The notes beneath the pieces were generated by a model. It saw nothing but the letters and a program-made list of their open reading frames with translations, was not told the DNA's origin and ran no database searches. The translations under genes and the position numbers were made by a program. A stretch of DNA of 64,000 bases from Prosopocoilus inquinatus. Its lineage: Eukaryota; Arthropoda; Insecta; Coleoptera; Lucanidae. The stretch spans positions 44,051,001 through 44,115,000 of the forward strand of contig CM069876.1 in NCBI GenBank assembly GCA_036172665.1, written 5' to 3'. This document shows, piece by piece, positions 60,401 to 64,000 of the stretch. The stretch's first letter is position 1, and the number at the start of each line of letters is the position of its first letter.

Positions 60401-60730
60401 TTTCAGATTTGGCGCAAACACGACAACGAAGTGACGAACGCACGCAATGAGTGCCAAGACAACGTGAAGTACCTTTACGCCCTAGAGCGTTACTGCGAAC
60501 CCTTATACCGTTTGGATCCGCCGGAAATCATGGATCACCTTTCTCCCTTGCTCTTTACGATAAGAATGATCTTCATCACCTCCCGTTATTACAACAACAC
60601 CGCGAGCGTCACCGCCATCCTCGTCAAGGTCTCCAATCAGATGATTTCTAGCTGTCGCAGGTATCTGAGCTGTGACGGGACCAAAACAGTCTGGCAACAG
60701 CCACACAAGGAGTTGCTAGAAAAAATTGAG
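54404..60730 (+). CDS. Axonemal dynein heavy chain, N-terminal exons (DNAH5/DNAH8 type)
   Basis: Seven exons, 54404-54619, 54701-54923, 54983-55128, 55255-55450, 55503-55666, 55725-55901 and 60407-60730, join in phase to 482 residues and end at a GTAGAG donor; the remaining thousands of residues lie beyond the window. The start ATG begins a charged, repeated N-terminus (DSKSVNTK twice). Later segments match the N-terminal tail (DHC_N1) of outer-arm-type heavy chains: WAKQMER, GPTVEIEYWRRQLARF, CQDNVKYLYALERYCEPLY and TIRMIFITSRYYNNTASVTA. This tail forms the base that dimerises and docks intermediate chains. The last exon resembles the DNAH5/DNAH8 (Drosophila kl-3/CG9492) group most closely, judged from memory, so the class is provisional. 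Intron 6 is 4.5 kb. Confidence 0.85.
55902..56948. other. First part of dynein intron 6, nothing coding
   Basis: A GC-richer block just after the donor (55925-56120) has a short open frame, but dynein homology continues directly from exon 6 to the exon at 60407, so I do not read it as an exon. The rest is AT-rich. Confidence 0.45.
56949..57628. mobile_element. Mariner-like non-autonomous element, ~60-bp TIRs
   Basis: Ends CAGGGTCTCCCAAGTTGAGT on both strands, with inverted repeats extending about 60 bp to ATATACAAAAAAT. TA flanks both sides (56947-56948 and 57629-57630). 680 bp with no transposase frame. Confidence 0.85.
58080..59800 (+). repeat. Long polypurine-biased, internally duplicated tract
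   Basis: The plus strand is dominated by A and G (AAAGAAAAA, GACAAAAAA), so the minus strand shows a 358-residue Phe/Leu-rich open frame at 58548-59624 that I regard as an artefact. Segments recur 865-944 bp apart: AACTGTAAAAAAGCGTCAA at about 58566 and 59510, GAGAAACTGGCAGGAAAC-like at 58870 and 59736. CGATTTCCCGGACGAAT occurs at about 58980 and 59157. Confidence 0.75.
59832..59882 (+). ncRNA. Hammerhead ribozyme, type I-like
   Basis: Core CTGATGA (59839-59845) is followed by a perfect 6-bp stem II, GGCCCC-AATT-GGGGCC (59846-59861), then GAAA (59862-59865). Stem III is a minimal palindrome, ATAGCGCTAT (59865-59874), closing to the cleavage triplet ATA with predicted cut after 59875. Stem I pairs 59832-59838 (TCTTCTG) with 59876-59882 (CAGAGGA): seven pairs, one of them G-U. 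All catalytic-core positions of the known hammerhead consensus are present, and the NUH rule holds at the cut site. Minimal stem III is known for hammerheads of Penelope-like elements and schistosome satellites. I see no other element parts beside it. It lies in dynein intron 6, sense to the gene. Confidence 0.85.
59935..60115. repeat. Imperfect palindromic repeat
   Basis: TTTAAAGTC/GACTTTAA motifs and TATTATGAAATCG/CGATTATGAAATCG repeats suggest MITE debris. Boundaries are unclear. Confidence 0.35.
60118..60400 (+). repeat. Dispersed repeat abutting a dynein 3' splice site
   Basis: Homologous to 11105-11370: GCCGACATCTAG, GTAATAAGGAAAACATTA, CTAACCTATAAAAAT and TTATTAAAAGCGCCATCT occur in the same order. 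The copy ends with GCGCCATCTGTCATTTCAG, so the dynein exon acceptor (AG at 60405-60406) directly adjoins it. Confidence 0.72.
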
Positions 60731-60774
60731 GTAGAGTATCCTGCCTCATTATTACTCTCTTAAGCTACTACTGA

Positions 60775-63700
60775 GTATTACCGCCTCTATTTGCTATCGA
60801 TTTCCTGAATTTTATGTCATAATCGGCTTACGCCCTGGCGGTAGAAGGGTCCGATCCAAAGCTCAAAGTACCAAAATTGTCAGCGTCTTGCCAAATTCGT
60901 TTTATGTAAAGGCCCTAAATGCCTTATTCTTAACCAACCGCATAAACATGACACGCTTATATTCTGTCGAGTTGCATTTTACGCAATACTGAAGACATAG
61001 CAGTTTAATGTCACAGTCGGCTTACGCCCTGGCGGTAGAAGGGTCCGGTCCAATGCTGAAAGTACCGAAATTGTCAGCATCTTGCCAAATTCGTTTTATG
61101 TAAACGTGATAAATGCCTTATTCTTAACCGACCATATAAACATGACACGCTTATATTCTGTCGCGTTGCATTTTACGCAATACTGAAGATATTGCATGCT
61201 AATGAGTTTTACGTCACAGTCGGCTTACGCCCTGGCGGTAGAAGGGTCCGGTCCAAAGCTCATAGTATCAAAATTTTGAAATGAAATTTTTCAAATAATT
61301 CCATCGTCATAATAGTAATATTATAACAAAATGATTTCGTGACGTTTCATCCGCTTTTTGACGATTATTACCGCCTCTATTTGCTATCGATTTCCTGAAT
61401 TTTACGTCACAATCGGCTTACGCCCTGGCGGTAGAAGGTCCGATCCAAAGCTCAAAGTAACAAAATTGTCAGCATCTTGCCAAATTCGTTTTATGTAAAC
61501 GGGCTAATGCCTGATTGCACCGCATTTTTAATCATTGATTGAATTTAACACGTGTTTAGAATATGACATTCGTGAATACATGACAACATATGTCAGTCAC
61601 AATCTAATTGACACTTAAACTTCAATTTAAGTATCAGTTAGAATGTTCCTGACATTATGCTAGAGGTACGTTAATCATCATATTCTAAACACGGCTTAAA
61701 TTTAATCAATGATTAGAAATGCGGTGCAAATGTCCGTAAGTGCCTTATTATTAACCGGCCGTTTAAACATGACCCGCTTACATTCTGTCGCATTGCATTT
61801 TACGCAATACTGAAGACATGGCATGCTAGTGAGTTTTACGTCACAATTGGTTTACGCCCTGGCGGTAGAAGGGTTCGGTCCAAAGCTCATAGTATCAAAA
61901 TTTTGAAATGAAATTTTTCAAATAATTCCATCGTGATAATAGTAATATTATAACAAAATGATTTCGTGACGTTTTATCCGCTTTTTGACGATTATTACCG
62001 CCTCTATTTGCTATCGATTTCCTGAATTTTACGTCACAATCGGCTTACGCTCTGGCGGTAGAAGGGTCCGATCCAAAGCTCAAAGTATCAAAATTGTCAA
62101 CGAATTGCCAAATTCGTTTTATGTAAACGGGCTAAGTGCCTTATTATTAACCGGCCGTTTAAACATGACACGCTTACATTCTGTCGCGTTGCATTTTACG
62201 CAATACTGAAGACATGGCATGCTAGTGAGTTTTACGTCATAATTGGCTTACACCCTGGCGGTAGAAGGGTCCGGTTCAAAGCTCAAAGTGCCAAAATTGT
62301 CAGCGTCTTGCCAAATTCGTTTTATGTAAACGGGCTAAGTGCCTTATTATTAACCGGCCGTTTAAGCATGACACGCTTACATTCTGTCGCATTGCATTTT
62401 ACGCAATACTGAAGACATGGCATGCTAGTGAGTTTTACGTCACAATTGGCTTACGCCCTGGCGGTAGAAGGGTCCGGTCCAAAGCTCAAAGTAACAAAAT
62501 TGTCAAAGTCTTGCCAAATTCGTTTTATGTAAACGGGTTAAGTGCCTTATTATTAACCGGCCGTTTAAACATGACACGCTTACATTCTGTCGCATTGCAT
62601 TTTACGCAATACTGAAGACATGGCATGCTAGTGAGTTTTACGTCACAATTGGCTTACGCCCTGGCGGTAGAAGGGTCCGGTCCAAAGCTCAAAGTGCCAA
62701 AATTGTCAGCGTCTTGCCAAATTCGTTTTATGTAAACGGGCTAAGTGCCTTATTATTAACCGGCCGTTTAAGCATGACACGCTTACATTCTGTCGCATTG
62801 CATTTTACGCAATACTGAAGACATGGCATGCTAGTGAGTTTTACGTCACAATTGGCTTACGCCCTGGCGGTAGAAGGGTCCGGTCCAAAGCTCAAAGTGC
62901 CAAAATTGTCAGCGTCTTGCCAAATTCGTTTTATGTAAACGGGCTAAGTGCCTTATTATTAACCGGCCGTTTAAGCATGACACGCTTACATTCTGTCGCA
63001 TTGCATTTTACGCAATACTGAAGACATGGCATGCTAGTGAGTTTTACGTCACAATTGGCTTACGCCCTGGCGGTAGAAGGGTCCGGTCCAAAGCTCAAAG
63101 TATCAAAATTGTCAACGCCTTGCCAAATTCGTTTTATGTAAACGGGCTAAGTGCCTTATTATTAACCGGCCGTTTAAACATGACACGCTTATATTCTGTC
63201 GCGTTGCATTTTACGCAATACTGAAGATATTGCATGCTAGTGAGTTTAACGTCACAGTCGGCTTACGCCCTGGCGGTAGAAGGGTCCGATTCAAAGCTCA
63301 AAGTATCAAAATTGTCAACGCCTTTCACAAATTCGTTTTATGTAAACGGGCTAAGTGCCTTATTATTAACCGGCCGTTTAAACATGACACGCTCACATTC
63401 TGTCGCGTTGCATTTTACGCAATACTGAAGACATGGCATGCTGTTGAGTTTTACGTCATAATCGGCTTACGCCCTGGCGGTAGAAGGGTCCGATCCAAAG
63501 CTCAAAGTACCAAAATTGTCAACGTCTTGCCAAATTCGTTTTATGTAAAGGCCCTAAATGCCTTATTCTTAACCGACCATGTAAACATGACACGTTTATA
63601 TTCTGTCGCGTTGCATTTTACGCAATACTGAAGACATGGCAGTTTAACGTCACAGTCGGCTTACGCCCTGGCGGTAGAAGGGTCCGGTCCAAAGCTCAAA

Positions 63701-64000
63701 GTACCAAAATTGTCAGCGTCTTGCCAAATTCGTTTTATGTAAACGTGATAAATGCCTTATTCTTAACCGACCATGTAAACATGACACGCTTATATTCTGT
63801 CGCGTTGCATTTTACGCAATACTGAAGATATTGCATGCTAATGAGTTTTACGTCACAGTCGGCTTACGCCCTGGCGGTAGAAGGGTCCGGTCCAAAGCTC
63901 AAAGTATCAAAATTGTCAACGAATTGCCAAATTCGTTTTATGTAAACGGGCTAAGTGCCTTATTATTAACCGGCCGTTTAAACATGACACGCTTATATTC
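60775..64000 (+). repeat. 203-bp satellite array running off the window
   Basis: About 15 units. Each has GGCTTACGCCCTGGCGGTAG, AAGGGTCCGGTCCAAAGC, GCCAAATTCGTTTTATGTAA and GCATTTTACGCAATACTGAA. Clean units from 62448 to 63260 are spaced by 203 bp; earlier and later units are more varied. A second variant includes TTACCGCCTCTATTTGC (60780, 61368, 61995). A MITE interrupts it at 61516-61728. The array follows the last visible dynein exon by under 50 bp, so it is probably intronic. Confidence 0.93.
61516..61728. mobile_element. Fold-back MITE inserted in the satellite
   Basis: TGCACCGCATTTTTAATCAT at the left and ATGATTAGAAATGCGGTGCA near the right end are inverted repeats. GTTTAGAATATGA and its complement extend the arms to about 60 bp. 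It breaks one 203-bp unit. Confidence 0.78.

Noticed and set aside
63230..63631. 133-residue plus-strand frame
   Set aside because: It is a chance reading of two 203-bp satellite units; neighbouring units carry stops in the same frame.
60775..64000. Satellite as a CRISPR-like array
   Set aside because: Units are ~203 bp without short repeats and unique spacers, and the DNA is clearly eukaryotic.

Overview
The window is nuclear DNA from an insect; I favour a beetle-like genome but cannot fix the order. It is AT-rich. Its genes are split by GT-AG introns and match animal housekeeping, cell-polarity and ciliary proteins. More than half of the DNA is transposon relics, palindromic MITEs, solo LTRs and satellites. 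There are no operons, bacterial signals or rRNA genes. Splice models were built by hand from reading frame and phase. The XPD model gives 759 residues, with its Walker A lysine, DEAH box and four iron-sulfur cysteines at the same residue numbers as human XPD, which supports the approach.

Layout. (1) About 1.1-5.4 kb, + strand: 3' part of a gene for a membrane-anchored FG-GAP-repeat protein, function unknown. (2) 5.4-10.3 kb: intergenic, with a solo LTR, a MITE and a cluster of about a dozen AGATGGCGCT-like (CTCF-core-like) motifs. (3) 10.3-17.1 kb, +: CFAP91 (MAATS1), an axonemal radial-spoke/calmodulin-complex protein in 14 exons. (4) 17.1-22.9 kb: three tRNA-Pro(TGG) genes carried on an ~800-bp tandem unit that also holds a MITE, then a 178-bp satellite. 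(5) 22.9-28.7 kb, +: pins/GPSM2 with TPRs and four GoLoco motifs. (6) 29.9-31.0 kb, -: SURF1, convergent with pins. (7) 31.0-35.7 kb: MITEs and a 250-bp tandem repeat. (8) 35.7-50.9 kb, +: XPD/ERCC2 helicase, whose 2.3 kb of coding sequence is spread over 15.2 kb by nested DNA transposons, a LINE, two solo LTRs, a minisatellite and a Gypsy-type retrotransposon. (9) 50.9-54.4 kb: a minisatellite broken by a pogo-like element and a tRNA-derived SINE. (10) 54.4 kb to the window end, +: the first seven coding exons of an axonemal dynein heavy chain (DNAH5/DNAH8 type). One of its introns holds a mariner-like element, a long polypurine tract and a well-formed hammerhead ribozyme. The gene then runs into more than 3.2 kb of a 203-bp satellite.

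The genes are not an evident functional unit. CFAP91 and the dynein heavy chain are both axonemal; pins (spindle orientation), SURF1 (cytochrome c oxidase assembly) and XPD (TFIIH and nucleotide excision repair) are unrelated. The most notable items are the hammerhead ribozyme, the three-level nested transposon in XPD intron 3, the intronic arrays of TCAAGGTCA motifs, the cluster of CTCF-like motifs, and one dispersed repeat lying just upstream of 3' splice sites in both axonemal genes.
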